Shown here: positions 26,695 to 35,852 of the stretch, one piece after another
Layout of the letters: each line of letters opens with the position of its first letter
Position numbering within the stretch: position 1 is the first letter of the stretch
Notes under the pieces: model-generated
The model's input: the letters and a program-made list of their open reading frames with translations, nothing else
Told to the model about the DNA's origin: nothing
Database searches by the model: none
Source of the DNA: Thalassotalea hakodatensis
GTDB taxonomy: Bacteria > Pseudomonadota > Gammaproteobacteria > Enterobacterales > Alteromonadaceae
Reading direction: 5' to 3'
Assembly: GCF_030295995.1 (NCBI RefSeq)
Contig: NZ_AP027365.1
Span: forward strand, 1,736,001 to 1,800,000
DNA length: 64,000 bases
Position numbers and translations under genes: made by a program

Positions 26695-26896
26695 CCCTTT
26701 GGGAGCGTGTTAGAGGCGCGATAATTGCGCAAAACGTGTTTGATGTAGAACAACTATACCTGCACACGTTTCGTTTATTCTCCCACCGCTGACATCGCTC
26801 TGAACTGACTTAATCTTTATGCGAATTGGTATGAATGTTAACTCTCAAGTTCGAATATAAACACTCTTGATGATAACAGATTCATAGAGTGAGATA

Positions 26897-26934
26897 GACA
26901 AATGGAAAGTGAAAGGTGCTACTTTCCATTTGTC
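26897..26934. terminator. Strong hairpin between the M1/IS block and the flavin reductase gene
   Basis: GACAAATGGAAAGT (26897-26910) and ACTTTCCATTTGTC (26921-26934) pair perfectly (14 bp). It lies 37 bases past the stop of the minus-strand gene at 26971 and may end its transcript; no T run follows on that strand. The remaining bases of 26833-26970 show nothing else. Confidence 0.5.
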
Positions 26935-26970
26935 ATTTTAGTCAATAAATGCAGTATGATTGTTAAGCGA

Positions 26971-27603
26971 TTAATCAGGTCGATTTTTCTTGAACGGTTG
27001 GGTGATCCCTGAGTACTCATTAGCGCCTAATCTTGCTAAAGGCGCTATTTTTTCAGCATGGATTGTCATCCTTTCATTGCTTGAGGAGACCACGTTATCA
27101 TTGAGAAAAAGTGTTTTTACCTCGACAAATATTAAGCTTTGAGGTGTGTTCCCAATTTCTTTAATTTCATATAATTCACAACCATACGCGATATCACACT
27201 GTGCTAGTCTAGGAAGGTCAAATTGATCAAAGGTCGTTGTGTTGAGTAAATTCGTGTCAATTTCTGCTAACTCTGATTCACCATGCGCTAATGTAGCAGC
27301 GGTTTGTGTGACGAGTGATGCTTGGCTTTCACTAGCAATGTGTATGACAATTCTTTGATTTTCTAGAATATTCGTTAATGTATCTTTTACTTCACCATGA
27401 GGTTTTTTGCCAACAGATATCATTAAAAGCGCCGGTTCACTACTTATCGCAGTAAAATATGAAAAAGGAGCGAGATTTAATACTTGGCGAGTAGTGCCTA
27501 AATTTGAAGCGGTTAGTGCCCATGCTATTGGTCTTGGGATCACTGTCTGTGTCATGAAATGGTATCGTTGGTTAGCAGAGAAATCGGAAAAATTTATAAG
27601 CAT
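26971..27603 (-). CDS. Flavin reductase-like (FMN-binding split barrel) protein
   Basis: 210 residues. The sequence follows the flavin-reductase-like domain: YHFMTQTVIPRPIAWALTAS near 13-32, NLAPFSYFTAISSEPALLMISVG near 43-65, and HGEVKDTLTNILENQRIVIHI. Such proteins bind FMN or FAD and either reduce it for a partner oxygenase or act on small aromatics. No oxygenase gene adjoins. A single gene on the minus strand, with a weak ribosome site. Confidence 0.87.
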   Translation of the reverse strand: MLINFSDFSANQRYHFMTQTVIPRPIAWALTASNLGTTRQVLNLAPFSYFTAISSEPALLMISVGKKPHGEVKDTLTNILENQRIVIHIASESQASLVTQTAATLAHGESELAEIDTNLLNTTTFDQFDLPRLAQCDIAYGCELYEIKEIGNTPQSLIFVEVKTLFLNDNVVSSSNERMTIHAEKIAPLARLGANEYSGITQPFKKNRPD

Positions 27604-27718
27604 AATAATGAATAAATAACTGTAGATGAATGTATTGATTTATAACAAGTTAGTTTTTGTGTTACCACCATAAATTGTAAATTTGTTAACACGATGCAAG
27701 TTATTCAATATTTTTGTC

Positions 27719-28111
27719 TTATGAATGACAATTTTGTAGTTCTAATTTTAGCCAGTTTAGTGCGCACTCTCTTCCTAGCTGATAACCATCAAATGTTTTC
27801 ATGTTTAACTTATCGACTGATCTTGCATGGGCCAGTATGTTCGTTTGTTTGGCGTCGAAAGGGTGATAATGTACTATCGCAAAAGCGGCAATATTGCTTA
27901 ATGACCCTATGCATAACTGTGCTTCGGGCGTATAGGTATAGCGATTAATTTTGTTGACTAAGATGCCTAGTTTATTTGAATAATGTTGCTGTAAAAACGT
28001 TTCGTATTCTTCTACCATCTCTAAAGTAAACGTTACATTATTATTGACGATCACTTCCGCAGTATTTTCGGAAAGTTTTTTGATATAACCAAAGCTCAAG
28101 CGGTACAACAT
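27719..28111 (-). CDS. Small conserved hypothetical protein, STAS/SpoIIAA-like
   Basis: 130 residues from ATG 28111; a TTG five codons upstream is the only alternative. The alternating strand-helix pattern (AEVIVNNNVTFTLEMVEEYETFLQQHY, LGILVNKINRYTYTPEAQLCIGSL, IAAFAIVHYHPFDAKQTNILAHARSVD) resembles a STAS/SpoIIAA-like fold known in uncharacterised marine proteins. No catalytic residue is evident. It stands alone on the minus strand. Confidence 0.65.
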   Translation of the reverse strand: MLYRLSFGYIKKLSENTAEVIVNNNVTFTLEMVEEYETFLQQHYSNKLGILVNKINRYTYTPEAQLCIGSLSNIAAFAIVHYHPFDAKQTNILAHARSVDKLNMKTFDGYQLGRECALNWLKLELQNCHS

Positions 28112-28244
28112 GGGCTTATCTCGCAAGATGAATAGTTATTTAAATATAGTATAAATACGGTAATTAAAAAATTTTTGTGTTGAAATTATACTAAGGTTAA
28201 ACCATGGGTAAAAATAAAAATGCGTTTGATAGGTTCTGACTATA

Positions 28245-28430
28245 TTAGACTAACACCACCTCTATATCTTCATCAAATGACTGTTCTAAATAGATAATAG
28301 CTAACTCAATAGAGCCAAACTTGTCATTTAACTGCTGACGTGCGTGTTTTTTTGCATTGGCTAGTTTTGGCTCTGATGTGTGTGCTAAAAATAACCAAGT
28401 TTTAACGAGCGTTTCAGGATACGTTTTCAT
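28245..28430 (-). CDS. Short hypothetical protein beside an M1 repeat
   Basis: 61 residues from ATG 28430 (MKTYPETLVKTWLFLAHTSEP), preceded by AAGGAAAGC. The ribosome site lies in the last bases before the M1 repeat that starts at 28451, so the repeat sits where the promoter should be. The open frame continues into the repeat (to 28478), but that extension is not native. The product is helical and charged, with SIELAIIYLEQSFDEDIEVVLV at the end. Family not recognised. Confidence 0.5.
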   Translation of the reverse strand: MKTYPETLVKTWLFLAHTSEPKLANAKKHARQQLNDKFGSIELAIIYLEQSFDEDIEVVLV

Positions 28431-28450
28431 ACATTGCTTTCCTTGCAATA

Positions 28451-28756
28451 ATACCAATTCGCATAAATATTCGGTCATTCAGCGAGAATTAAACGCTTTA
28501 GAGGCACGGCGTTGATTGCAGAGAATGGTTATTCAGGAGAACGTGCTCCTGCGTTCTCTACATCCTTGTAGCGTCCTTTTCAAAATCAACAACACAGGCT
28601 ATGAAGCGTTTAAACTCGCCCTTTGGGAGCGTATTAGAGGCGCGATAATTGCGCAAAATGTGTTTGATGTAGAACAACTATACCTACACACGTTTCGCTT
28701 ATTCTCCCACCGCTGACATCGCTCTGAACTGACTTAATCTTTATGCGAATTGGTAT
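28451..28756. repeat. M1 MITE-like repeat, copy 2 (intact, 306 bp)
   Basis: Perfect 17-base terminal inverted repeats identical to copy 1. The CCCTTTGGG that is duplicated around the IS in copy 1 is present once here (28619-28627), showing the empty target. The inner sequence includes inverted arms such as GAACGTGCTCC...GTTCTC. No ORF of note. Confidence 0.88.
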
Positions 28757-28938
28757 AACTACTGTTGATAAAGGTATTATAGACGAATTTTTTAATGTTA
28801 TAAAAATTGCTAGGGTATTTTTAACGATAACATACGCAGATTTTGTTGTTTTCGTCAAAGGCAATGGTGAATTACATGCTTAAGCTTTGTAAGAATAATG
28901 AATCGCGGTATTTGACGTTTTTTTGGTATAAAAGAGGT

Positions 28939-29085
28939 GCGTTTAGCTCAGCCCAAAGGGCAGCGTTTTTAGTCATTTATACGTCGTTATTGCTGTTTCA
29001 TGTGGAATAACCACACATTAATCGCAATGCCTTGTCTAAATGCCTATAAACTGCTGCAAATAAACCTGAAAGATCAGCAGGCCTT
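28939..29085. repeat. M3 repeat, partial copy B (inverted)
   Basis: Reverse-complement match to the first half of M3 copy A (29889-30040). It starts GCGTTTAGCTCAGCCCAAAG, passes GGAATAACCACACATTAATCG, and ends at the terminal GATCAGCAGGCCTT. The outer end overlaps the stop codon of the next gene by two bases. Between 28757 and 28938 I see only AT-rich sequence. Confidence 0.8.
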
Positions 29086-29830
29086 AATTAATAAGTTGAT
29101 ATTTTTTCTTTAATTCATGATGTTGAGGTGAATTTAAGAATATCTCAAGTTGTTGATTAAAGTTATTTCGAAAGAAGTGGCTTTTAAATGCCGCACTGTA
29201 TAGGCTTTCTGGGAATACTTTATGTATGGTTAATTGGTTAATATCTTCGCCAGGGTAATATTTGCTGAGCATATAGGCAAAAATATTTTTATCCATAATG
29301 ATCACCTCAACTCTTTCCTTAAACAACATTTCTAATTGGTGTTGTTGTTTAATTATTTGAATGTAAACGGGGCTAAGTTCAGCACTTTTAGCAAATTCAC
29401 TGCCGAGTACTTTATGGGCTGATTGAAAAGTTGCTAATGAATAACTTGCTAAATCTGCAACCTTATCAATGCGTAATTCATTTTTCTTTAATGAAATGGC
29501 TACATTTTGGTAAGTGATATAAGGTTCGGATAAATAGGCTTTATCGCCAATTATTTGTTTGTTAGCGGTTAAAATAATATCAATGTCATGCTCATTCAAC
29601 ATGCGCTCTGAGCGGCCGAAGGGAACAAAAATATAATTTGGTTGTTTATTCAATTGGTTGAGAACATTGGTAATTAATTCTAACTCAAAGCCTGATTGTG
29701 TTTTTTCAATCACATAAGGAGGCTTCGTTAAACCGACAACGACATTCAGTGTTTCTTTACCAAAGGTGATAAAAGAAAGAGCACAGAAAAATGCAATGAA
29801 ACACAGTTTGAGTAAGATATTAGAGTGCAT
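29084..29830 (-). CDS. Periplasmic amino-acid-type solute-binding protein (SBP family 3)
   Basis: 248 residues with a signal peptide (LCFIAFFCALSFITFG). The mature domain follows the family-3 solute-binding layout: LNVVVGLTKPPYVIEKTQSGFELELITNVLNQL, then GRSERMLNEHDIDIILT, and a hinge near 130. The family feeds ABC importers or sits in sensor systems. No permease or ATPase gene adjoins, so it is an orphan of the kind common in Alteromonadales. Its stop codon (29084-29086) abuts an M3 copy, and a second M3 copy lies 59 bases upstream in inverted orientation. Confidence 0.82.
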   Translation of the reverse strand: MHSNILLKLCFIAFFCALSFITFGKETLNVVVGLTKPPYVIEKTQSGFELELITNVLNQLNKQPNYIFVPFGRSERMLNEHDIDIILTANKQIIGDKAYLSEPYITYQNVAISLKKNELRIDKVADLASYSLATFQSAHKVLGSEFAKSAELSPVYIQIIKQQHQLEMLFKERVEVIIMDKNIFAYMLSKYYPGEDINQLTIHKVFPESLYSAAFKSHFFRNNFNQQLEIFLNSPQHHELKKKYQLIN

Positions 29831-29888
29831 GGTACAACTAAAAAACGCTTAATACTGATTTATTGTAATAGGATATTCCTCAATACGC

Positions 29889-30152
29889 TAGGGCTTGTTG
29901 AACTTTCGCGTTTATTTTGGCAGCAGTTTATTGGTATTTAGACAAGGCATTGCGATTAATGTGTGGTTATTCCACATGAAACAGCAATAACGACGTATAA
30001 ATGACTAAAAACGCTGCCCTTTGGTTCAGCTAAACGCTATTTCTTCATCGTTGTTCGCCATTTACATGGAATAACCATGCGATATTGCTCACGCCTTGAA
30101 CAAAAGCGTTTAGTTCGAACAAAATTTAATCTCGAAAGATCAACAGGCCCTA
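29889..30152. repeat. M3 MITE-like repeat, copy A (264 bp)
   Basis: Terminal inverted repeats AGGGCTTGTTGAACTTTCG and the complement AGGGCCTGTTGATCTTTCG (17 of 19 match). The interior has inverted segments GTGTGGTTATTCCACAT and CATGGAATAACCATG and a CCCTTTGG motif at 30018-30025. No coding capacity. It occupies most of the gap between the solute-binding gene and the DUF2999 gene. Confidence 0.82.
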
Positions 30153-30253
30153 GTTAAAATGTCTAAAGAAAAACTGATATTGCAATCAAAGGTTTTTCTT
30201 TATATTTATTCGCTTTATAATTCGTGTAATTATGCGTACACAATGAGAATGTA

Positions 30254-30514
30254 ATGAATCCGATTATTCAACTTTTAAGAGATGAAAACATCCCCGATGA
30301 ACAAATTAAGGCTGTTTTTATCCAATTAACTGACAATCCTTTAATGGCGATGAATAGCATTGCTGAACTTGGCATTCCACAAGAAAAGCTTCAAGCGGTT
30401 ATGATGCAAGTGATGACACAACCACAACTGATACAGGAAGCTGTTATTGAGTTAGGATTAGACGTTGAAGCGCTTGAAAAAGCCAAGAAAACGCTTGAAC
30501 AGTCAAAACAATAA
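30254..30514 (+). CDS. DUF2999-like small protein
   Basis: 86 residues, starting MNPIIQLLRDENIPDEQIKAVFIQLTDNPLMAMNSIAELGIPQEKLQAVMMQV. This matches a small all-helical family of Alteromonadales and Vibrionales that I recall as DUF2999. It has no signal or membrane segment and no known function. GAGAATGT precedes the ATG. It is a single gene, convergent with the glycosylase gene. Confidence 0.82.
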   Translation: MNPIIQLLRDENIPDEQIKAVFIQLTDNPLMAMNSIAELGIPQEKLQAVMMQVMTQPQLIQEAVIELGLDVEALEKAKKTLEQSKQ

Positions 30515-30562
30515 AACAGGCTGTATAATATAGACACTCTGTATCTTATGACGATCATTTAT

Positions 30563-31150
30563 TTATTCGTTTATTATTGTTTTAAGGCGAGTGCGTAAAG
30601 CAGGTAACAAATCTTGTTCAAACCATGGGTTTTTTGTTATCCATGGGATATTTCGAGGGCTAGGATGGGGTAAAACAATCTTATTATCATCTAGTAATGA
30701 CGGCCATTGTTTACAGAGTTCGGTAAGGGATTTTGAGTTTGATAAGTGCCAATTGGCGGCATATTTGCCTAGTAAAATAGTAAATTGACATTTTGTAAGT
30801 GTAGCAAGCAACGGTGCTCGCCACGTGTTAGCACAGCGTTTTATGGGCGGTAAGTCACCTGATTTGCTTTTACCAGGGTAGCAAAAACCCATTGGCAAAA
30901 TGGAAAAAAGCTTATTGTTGTACAGTTGTTGATCTGTGACTTGTAGCCATTGTTTTAATCGCTTGCCACTTTGATCATCAAAAGGTGTGGAACTCATATG
31001 AGCAGATACGCCAGGTGCTTGACCTGCAAGTAGTATTTTACTTTTATGATGGTATTGTAAAACAGGATTTGCTGTAAATGGCAGCTCTTTTTGGCATAAG
31101 GTACATTGCTGTACGCTTTTAATCAGTGTGCTTACAGATGAATGTTTCAT
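30563..31150 (-). CDS. Uracil-DNA glycosylase-family protein
   Basis: 195 residues. Motif A reads ILLAGQAPGVSAH (near 39-51), followed by TPFDDQSGKRLKQWL, and the C-terminal motif reads LPHPSPRNIPW (near 158-168). These match the broad UDG superfamily, close to the short uracil-DNA glycosylase family proteins of gammaproteobacteria. It has a CTLCQ pair near the N-terminus but lacks the four-cysteine iron-sulfur set of family 4 enzymes. Base-excision activity is likely; substrate range is unknown. Confidence 0.85.
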   Translation of the reverse strand: MKHSSVSTLIKSVQQCTLCQKELPFTANPVLQYHHKSKILLAGQAPGVSAHMSSTPFDDQSGKRLKQWLQVTDQQLYNNKLFSILPMGFCYPGKSKSGDLPPIKRCANTWRAPLLATLTKCQFTILLGKYAANWHLSNSKSLTELCKQWPSLLDDNKIVLPHPSPRNIPWITKNPWFEQDLLPALRTRLKTIINE

Positions 31151-31221
31151 AACCGTTTCTTAATACCAACAAAGATTTACTTCCGTGTTTACTGATAAAT
31201 ATTAACCGGTAACTTCGTACT

Positions 31222-31581
31222 ATGAATAAAAATGAACTCTTACAATACTTTCCTTGTGGCGGTGTAATTGACCATGAAGTGGAAGTAATGGATGTTAAAC
31301 CATTAAAACAAAAAAATGCATGGAATGCTATTGCTACTCTACCACCTGCAAACACGGCTAAATCGATTATCATCTATCGTTTAGGAGAAGGTGAAGAGGC
31401 TGAGTATAGAGCGATTCCAGCCAAATGCCCGCATCAAGGCGCTGATTTATCAGGTGACGAGCTAAAGCTTGACGGAAATGTTTATTGTCATCTTCATAAG
31501 CGACCAATCTGTGTGTTTAGCGAATACAATTACGCTTTTAATGTGATTAAACGTGATAATAAGTTTGTCATAACGCCATAG
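31222..31581 (+). CDS. Rieske [2Fe-2S] protein
   Basis: 119 residues. The Rieske cluster ligands are C69-P-H71 (AKCPHQGADL) and C89-H-L-H92 (YCHLHKRPIC), spaced as in soluble ferredoxin-type Rieske proteins. No membrane anchor is present. It may pass electrons to an oxygenase or reductase, but no partner adjoins. The start lies 71 bases from the divergent glycosylase gene. Confidence 0.85.
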   Translation: MNKNELLQYFPCGGVIDHEVEVMDVKPLKQKNAWNAIATLPPANTAKSIIIYRLGEGEEAEYRAIPAKCPHQGADLSGDELKLDGNVYCHLHKRPICVFSEYNYAFNVIKRDNKFVITP

Positions 31582-31787
31582 CAAAGTACGACATAATGTA
31601 TCAGTGCACTCAATATTAATAGTTGTTATCTAAGTTGAGCAGCTAAACTGTCTTTTACATCAGCTTACCCAATATTCTTGAGCGTAATGCAAGGTAGAGG
31701 GCACTTAGCGTGATTGAAATACGAATGCTGTATATTTTTGAAAATGATAAAAGGGCAATAGCAGAAGTAGCTAGCAAATTGGTGATC

Positions 31788-32555
31788 ATGAAAACACATA
31801 TTTTAAATGGAGATGCTTTACTTCAACGCTTCCCGGAAGCAATAAAAGGGGAGAAAATTATAGCGCGTGAATGTTTGGTTGATGGTGACCTATTTGGTGA
31901 TACCTTTGAACAGTTTATGTTAAACCGTGCAACATTTATCGCTAGCTATCCACAGTGTACTGAAGCACAATATTTAGCAGAAGCAAAACCTGAATTTGAA
32001 AAGATACGTGCATTAACTCATGAAAACCTTGTTGAATTGTGGTTTGAAGAAGACTTATTTTGTCAAGTTAATCTGTGGTACATCTGTTCTTTATTAGTCG
32101 ATAATAAGGTATGTAAGGTACGTTGGGTAAAGCCTAATGAGGGGAATGAATACAGCTTTGCCGATATGAGTGATGCGGAATTAACCTTAGCTAAAGATAA
32201 CGCGTTATCCCTTTCGCAACATGACTTGGCTTTTTTTGCTAAGTGTTGGCAAGCTTTCTATCTGAATGACTATGCTCAATTTACTCTATTATTAAATCAG
32301 CTTCCGTCGCATCTATGCATGATAAAAAATGCAATTAATGCACAACTTTCTCGCCAGCCGGATGAGAACGGTTTAGGTTACCCTGAAAGAAAATTACTAG
32401 CGATTATGAAACATCATGCTTTGAATAATAACTTAGCGTTTGCTCCGGTGTTTAAAGAATATTATGCGAAAATGGCGGTTTATAGTTACGGCGACTTGCA
32501 AGTGTATCGAATGTATCAGCAACTAATGCAGCAATATTTTTCAACATACGAGTAA
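31788..32555 (+). CDS. DUF1835-like protein
   Basis: 255 residues from ATG 31788 (MKTHILNGDALLQRFP), where the family-like sequence starts. The frame extends upstream to a GTG at 31710 without similarity. An early NGDALLQRF, acidic LVDGDLFGD and VELWFEEDLFCQVNLWY support DUF1835, a cytosolic family of unknown function. The second half is helical. It stands alone between the Rieske and transglycosylase genes. Confidence 0.75.
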   Translation: MKTHILNGDALLQRFPEAIKGEKIIARECLVDGDLFGDTFEQFMLNRATFIASYPQCTEAQYLAEAKPEFEKIRALTHENLVELWFEEDLFCQVNLWYICSLLVDNKVCKVRWVKPNEGNEYSFADMSDAELTLAKDNALSLSQHDLAFFAKCWQAFYLNDYAQFTLLLNQLPSHLCMIKNAINAQLSRQPDENGLGYPERKLLAIMKHHALNNNLAFAPVFKEYYAKMAVYSYGDLQVYRMYQQLMQQYFSTYE

Positions 32556-32643
32556 ACGTAGATAATTTGCGATTAAGCAGCTTTACTAATTTTCTGCAAT
32601 TGTATAACGTGCAAGTGTCATTTTTTTATATTTGGATTTTTCA

Positions 32644-33861
32644 ATGCAGCACAAACTTTCTCCTAAGCTATCCAAATGGCTTATAGGTTTATCTACAACG
32701 TTTATACTCGCTCAAGCATCAGCAAGCACTATAGAAACCTTTGAACAATGCCAACAGCGGTTTTCTAATTTAGCGGATAATCAGGGGCTTTCTCCTAAAA
32801 TTCAACAAGTTATTAAGACGCTTGCTCCAGTGGAGCGTGTTATAAAGCTAGATAAAAACCAACCAGAGTTTGTTCAAAGCTTTGCGCAGTATGTTGATAA
32901 GCGTGTAAGTCAATATCATATTAAACATGGCCGTATCATGTTGAAAAAACATGAAGCATTATTATCAAGCTTGCAAAAGAAGTATGGTGTAGCGCCACAA
33001 TATCTCGTGTCTTTTTGGGGATTAGAAACTGTTTTTGGTCGTCATAAAGGCAAGATGTCAGTACTTAATTCAATCGCCACATTAGCGTGTGATAAACGTA
33101 GGAAACGTTATTTTACGAGTGAACTCTTCGATTTATTTCAGTTAATTGATCAAAATACCGTAAAGGTTGAACAATTAGCTGGCTCGTGGGCTGGGGCAAT
33201 GGGGCACATGCAGTTTATGCCTTCTGCATTGAAAAAGTATGCAATTGATGGCGATGATGACGGTAAAATAGATGTGTGGCAAAGCGAAGTTGATGCGTTA
33301 ACCAGTGCAGCAAATTACCTCAATAAAATTGGTTGGAAACCCTCTTTACGCTGGGGGAGAGAAGTTCGTTTACCAGAAAATTTTGACTTTAGCGCCTTTG
33401 AATTTGATACACGATATGCGTTAAATAAGTTTGCAAGTGCAGGTGTTAAGCAAATTAATGGTAAAGCTTTACCGGTGGCTAATATTCAAGCTGAATTAGT
33501 GTTACCTAACGGATATCAAGGTAATGCGTTTTTAGTGTACAGCAACTTTGATGTGATCATGAAATGGAATTTATCGAAAAATTACGCGCTTTCAGTGGGG
33601 ATATTGGCGGATAAGCTTGTAGGTTCGCAAGGCGTACAGCCAATCGAAGATCCTAAACCATTGCATTTTAGTCGTCACCAAATGGAGCAGTTACAAGCAA
33701 CCTTAAATGAGATGGGTTTTGAAAGTGGTAAACCTGATGGTATTTGGGGGCCGAACAGCCGAAAAGCAATCCGTGCTTTTCAATTAAAGTACTCGCTAGT
33801 AGCTGATGGCTTCCCTAATCCTGAGGTGTTTTCACAGCTGCAATTGAACCTAGATAGTTAA
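32644..33861 (+). CDS. Lytic murein transglycosylase, MltB type, with peptidoglycan-binding domain
   Basis: 405 residues from ATG 32644; a TTG four codons upstream is in frame but less likely. A signal peptide (WLIGLSTTFILAQASA) precedes the SLT/MltB domain, with the catalytic glutamate in FWGLETVFGRHKG and the family segment GSWAGAMGHMQFMPSALKKYAIDGDDDG. The C-terminal 65 residues are a PG_binding_1 domain (MEQLQATLNEMGFESGKPDGIWGPNSRKAIRAFQ). It cleaves the glycan strands of murein in the periplasm. A second MltB-like gene lacking the binding domain lies at 51262. Confidence 0.93.
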   Translation: MQHKLSPKLSKWLIGLSTTFILAQASASTIETFEQCQQRFSNLADNQGLSPKIQQVIKTLAPVERVIKLDKNQPEFVQSFAQYVDKRVSQYHIKHGRIMLKKHEALLSSLQKKYGVAPQYLVSFWGLETVFGRHKGKMSVLNSIATLACDKRRKRYFTSELFDLFQLIDQNTVKVEQLAGSWAGAMGHMQFMPSALKKYAIDGDDDGKIDVWQSEVDALTSAANYLNKIGWKPSLRWGREVRLPENFDFSAFEFDTRYALNKFASAGVKQINGKALPVANIQAELVLPNGYQGNAFLVYSNFDVIMKWNLSKNYALSVGILADKLVGSQGVQPIEDPKPLHFSRHQMEQLQATLNEMGFESGKPDGIWGPNSRKAIRAFQLKYSLVADGFPNPEVFSQLQLNLDS

Positions 33862-34026
33862 CCGTCATTGTATTGCTTTTAGGGTAACGCGTATAACAGG
33901 TGTATACTGTTTTATCGCGTTACTAAAGAATTTATCGTTAGCCGCATTTTACGCTGTAAGTTATCGTAGCTTTTTGACATAATGCGCGATTAATTTATTG
34001 CTTTGTTTTTTGAGGATTGACCCTTC

Positions 34027-35700
34027 ATGTCGGAAGTTGAAAACCGTCCATCTAACTTTATTCGTCAAATTATTGATGCTGATCTTGATAGTGGCAAGCA
34101 CAATAATATCCAGACGCGTTTTCCACCAGAGCCAAATGGTTATTTACATATTGGCCATGCGAAATCCATTTGCCTAAATTTTGGCCTTGCAGAAGATTAT
34201 AACGGTCAATGTAATTTACGCTTTGATGATACCAACCCAGAAAAAGAAGACATCGATTATGTTAATTCGATAAAAAACGATGTCCATTGGTTAGGCTTTG
34301 AATGGTCAGGCGATGTGCGTTACTCTTCGAACTATTTTGAGCAATTATATGGATTTGCAGTAGAGCTTATTGAAAAAGGCTTAGCTTATGTTTGCTTTTT
34401 AAATAATGAGCAAACGCGTGAGTATAGAGGTACGTTAAAGGCACCAGGGAAAAACAGCCCTTATCGTGACACGTCAATTGAAGAAAATCTTGCGCTTTTT
34501 GAAAAAATGAAACAAGGTGGATTTAAGGAAGGGGAATGTTCGTTACGCGCAAAAATTGACATGAGTTCAAGCTTTATGTGTATGCGTGACCCTGTAATTT
34601 ATCGCATTAAGTTTGCTCACCATCATCAAACGGGCGATAAATGGTGCATTTATCCAATGTATGATTTTACACACTGTATTTCTGATGCGATCGAAAATGT
34701 TACTCATTCATTATGTACATTGGAGTTTCAAGATAATCGACGTTTATACGATTGGGTGATTGAAAATATAACTATCGATTCCGCACCACATCAGTATGAG
34801 TTTTCTCGTTTAAACTTAGAATATACCATGATGAGTAAACGCAAGTTAAATGCGTTAGTAGAAGAGAAAGTAGTTTCTGGCTGGGATGATCCAAGAATGC
34901 CAACCGTTTCTGCTTTACGCCGTAGAGGTTTTACGCCCAATTCGATACGTGAATTTACCAAGCGTATCGGTGTAACCAAAATGGATAACACCGTCGAAAT
35001 GGGCGTGCTTGAAGCTTGTATTCGTGAAGATTTAAATGATAACGCGCCGCGTGCTATGGCAGTATTAGATCCTATTAAGTTAGTGATTGAAAATTACCCT
35101 GAAGACCTTGTAGAAACACTAACGGTTAAAAATCATCCAAGTGATGAGTCTTTAGGGAATCGCACGGTACCCTTCAGTAAAGAACTATTGATCGAATCAG
35201 AAGACTTTCGTGAAGAAGCTAACAAGAAGTATAAACGCTTAGTGTTAGGTAAAGCGGTACGTTTACGTGGTGCTTATGTTGTTACTGCTACGCGTTGCGA
35301 TAAAGATGCTGAAGGAAATATTACCACGGTTTATTGTACTTATGATGATAAAACCTTGGGTAAAAATCCAGAAGACGGTACAAAGCCTAAAGGCGTGATA
35401 CATTGGGTATCAGCAGCGCAAGCGTTAGACGCTACGGTACGTGTATATGATCGTTTATTTACCGTTCCTAACCCTGCAGCGGCAGAAGACTTTCATTCAG
35501 TTTTAAATCCTGAATCGTTAGTGGTTATTGATAATGCGAAAGTAGAGCCTGCACTTGCATCAGCAAAACCAGAAATGGCTTATCAATTTGAGCGTCAAGG
35601 ATATTTTTGTCTCGATAATAAAGATACTTCAGAGGGGAAATTGGTATTTAATAGAACTGTAGGTTTACGAGATACTTGGGCTAAAATATCAGCCTCTTAG
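34027..35700 (+). CDS. glnS: Glutaminyl-tRNA synthetase
   Basis: 557 residues (E. coli 554). Class I synthetase signatures are HIGH ([18 protein letters not shown]) and MMSKRK near residue 263. [13 protein letters not shown] and [10 protein letters not shown] are GlnRS-typical, and the C-terminal anticodon-binding barrel begins near 340. It charges tRNA-Gln directly, as in other gammaproteobacteria. An ATG with TTGAGGATTG upstream. Single gene followed by a terminator at 35716. Confidence 0.98.
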   Translation: MSEVENRPSNFIRQIIDADLDSGKHNNIQTRFPPEPNGYLHIGHAKSICLNFGLAEDYNGQCNLRFDDTNPEKEDIDYVNSIKNDVHWLGFEWSGDVRYSSNYFEQLYGFAVELIEKGLAYVCFLNNEQTREYRGTLKAPGKNSPYRDTSIEENLALFEKMKQGGFKEGECSLRAKIDMSSSFMCMRDPVIYRIKFAHHHQTGDKWCIYPMYDFTHCISDAIENVTHSLCTLEFQDNRRLYDWVIENITIDSAPHQYEFSRLNLEYTMMSKRKLNALVEEKVVSGWDDPRMPTVSALRRRGFTPNSIREFTKRIGVTKMDNTVEMGVLEACIREDLNDNAPRAMAVLDPIKLVIENYPEDLVETLTVKNHPSDESLGNRTVPFSKELLIESEDFREEANKKYKRLVLGKAVRLRGAYVVTATRCDKDAEGNITTVYCTYDDKTLGKNPEDGTKPKGVIHWVSAAQALDATVRVYDRLFTVPNPAAAEDFHSVLNPESLVVIDNAKVEPALASAKPEMAYQFERQGYFCLDNKDTSEGKLVFNRTVGLRDTWAKISAS

Positions 35701-35715
35701 AAATAAGTTAAAATG

Positions 35716-35746
35716 AAAAGCGCGACCTGTGGAAGCGCTTTTTTTT
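35716..35746 (+). terminator. Terminator after glnS
   Basis: AAAAGCGC and GCGCTTTT pair around an 11-base loop and run into a long T stretch, 16 bases past the glnS stop. Confidence 0.85.
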
Positions 35747-35852
35747 CCGCTAAAATTTGTGTAAATGGTAATACCAAGCTGTTTGAACGGCCACTTATTT
35801 ATGCGTGGATAATGTAAACGCCTTTATTAATAGGTATTGTCATCAGTTGTTT

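Larger units (their letters stand above)
25233..26832. repeat. M1 MITE-like repeat, copy 1, interrupted by the IS10-like element
   Basis: Perfect 17-base terminal inverted repeats ATACCAATTCGCATAAA (25233-25249) and TTTATGCGAATTGGTAT (26816-26832). Removing the insertion and one target duplicate leaves 314 bases nearly identical to the intact copy at 28451-28756; the only sizeable difference is an 8-base TAATAAGC insert near 25340. No transposase of its own. Confidence 0.88.

Noticed and set aside
28516-28716. 66-codon frame inside M1 copy 2
   Set aside because: Lies within the repeat and is broken in copy 1; no ribosome site.
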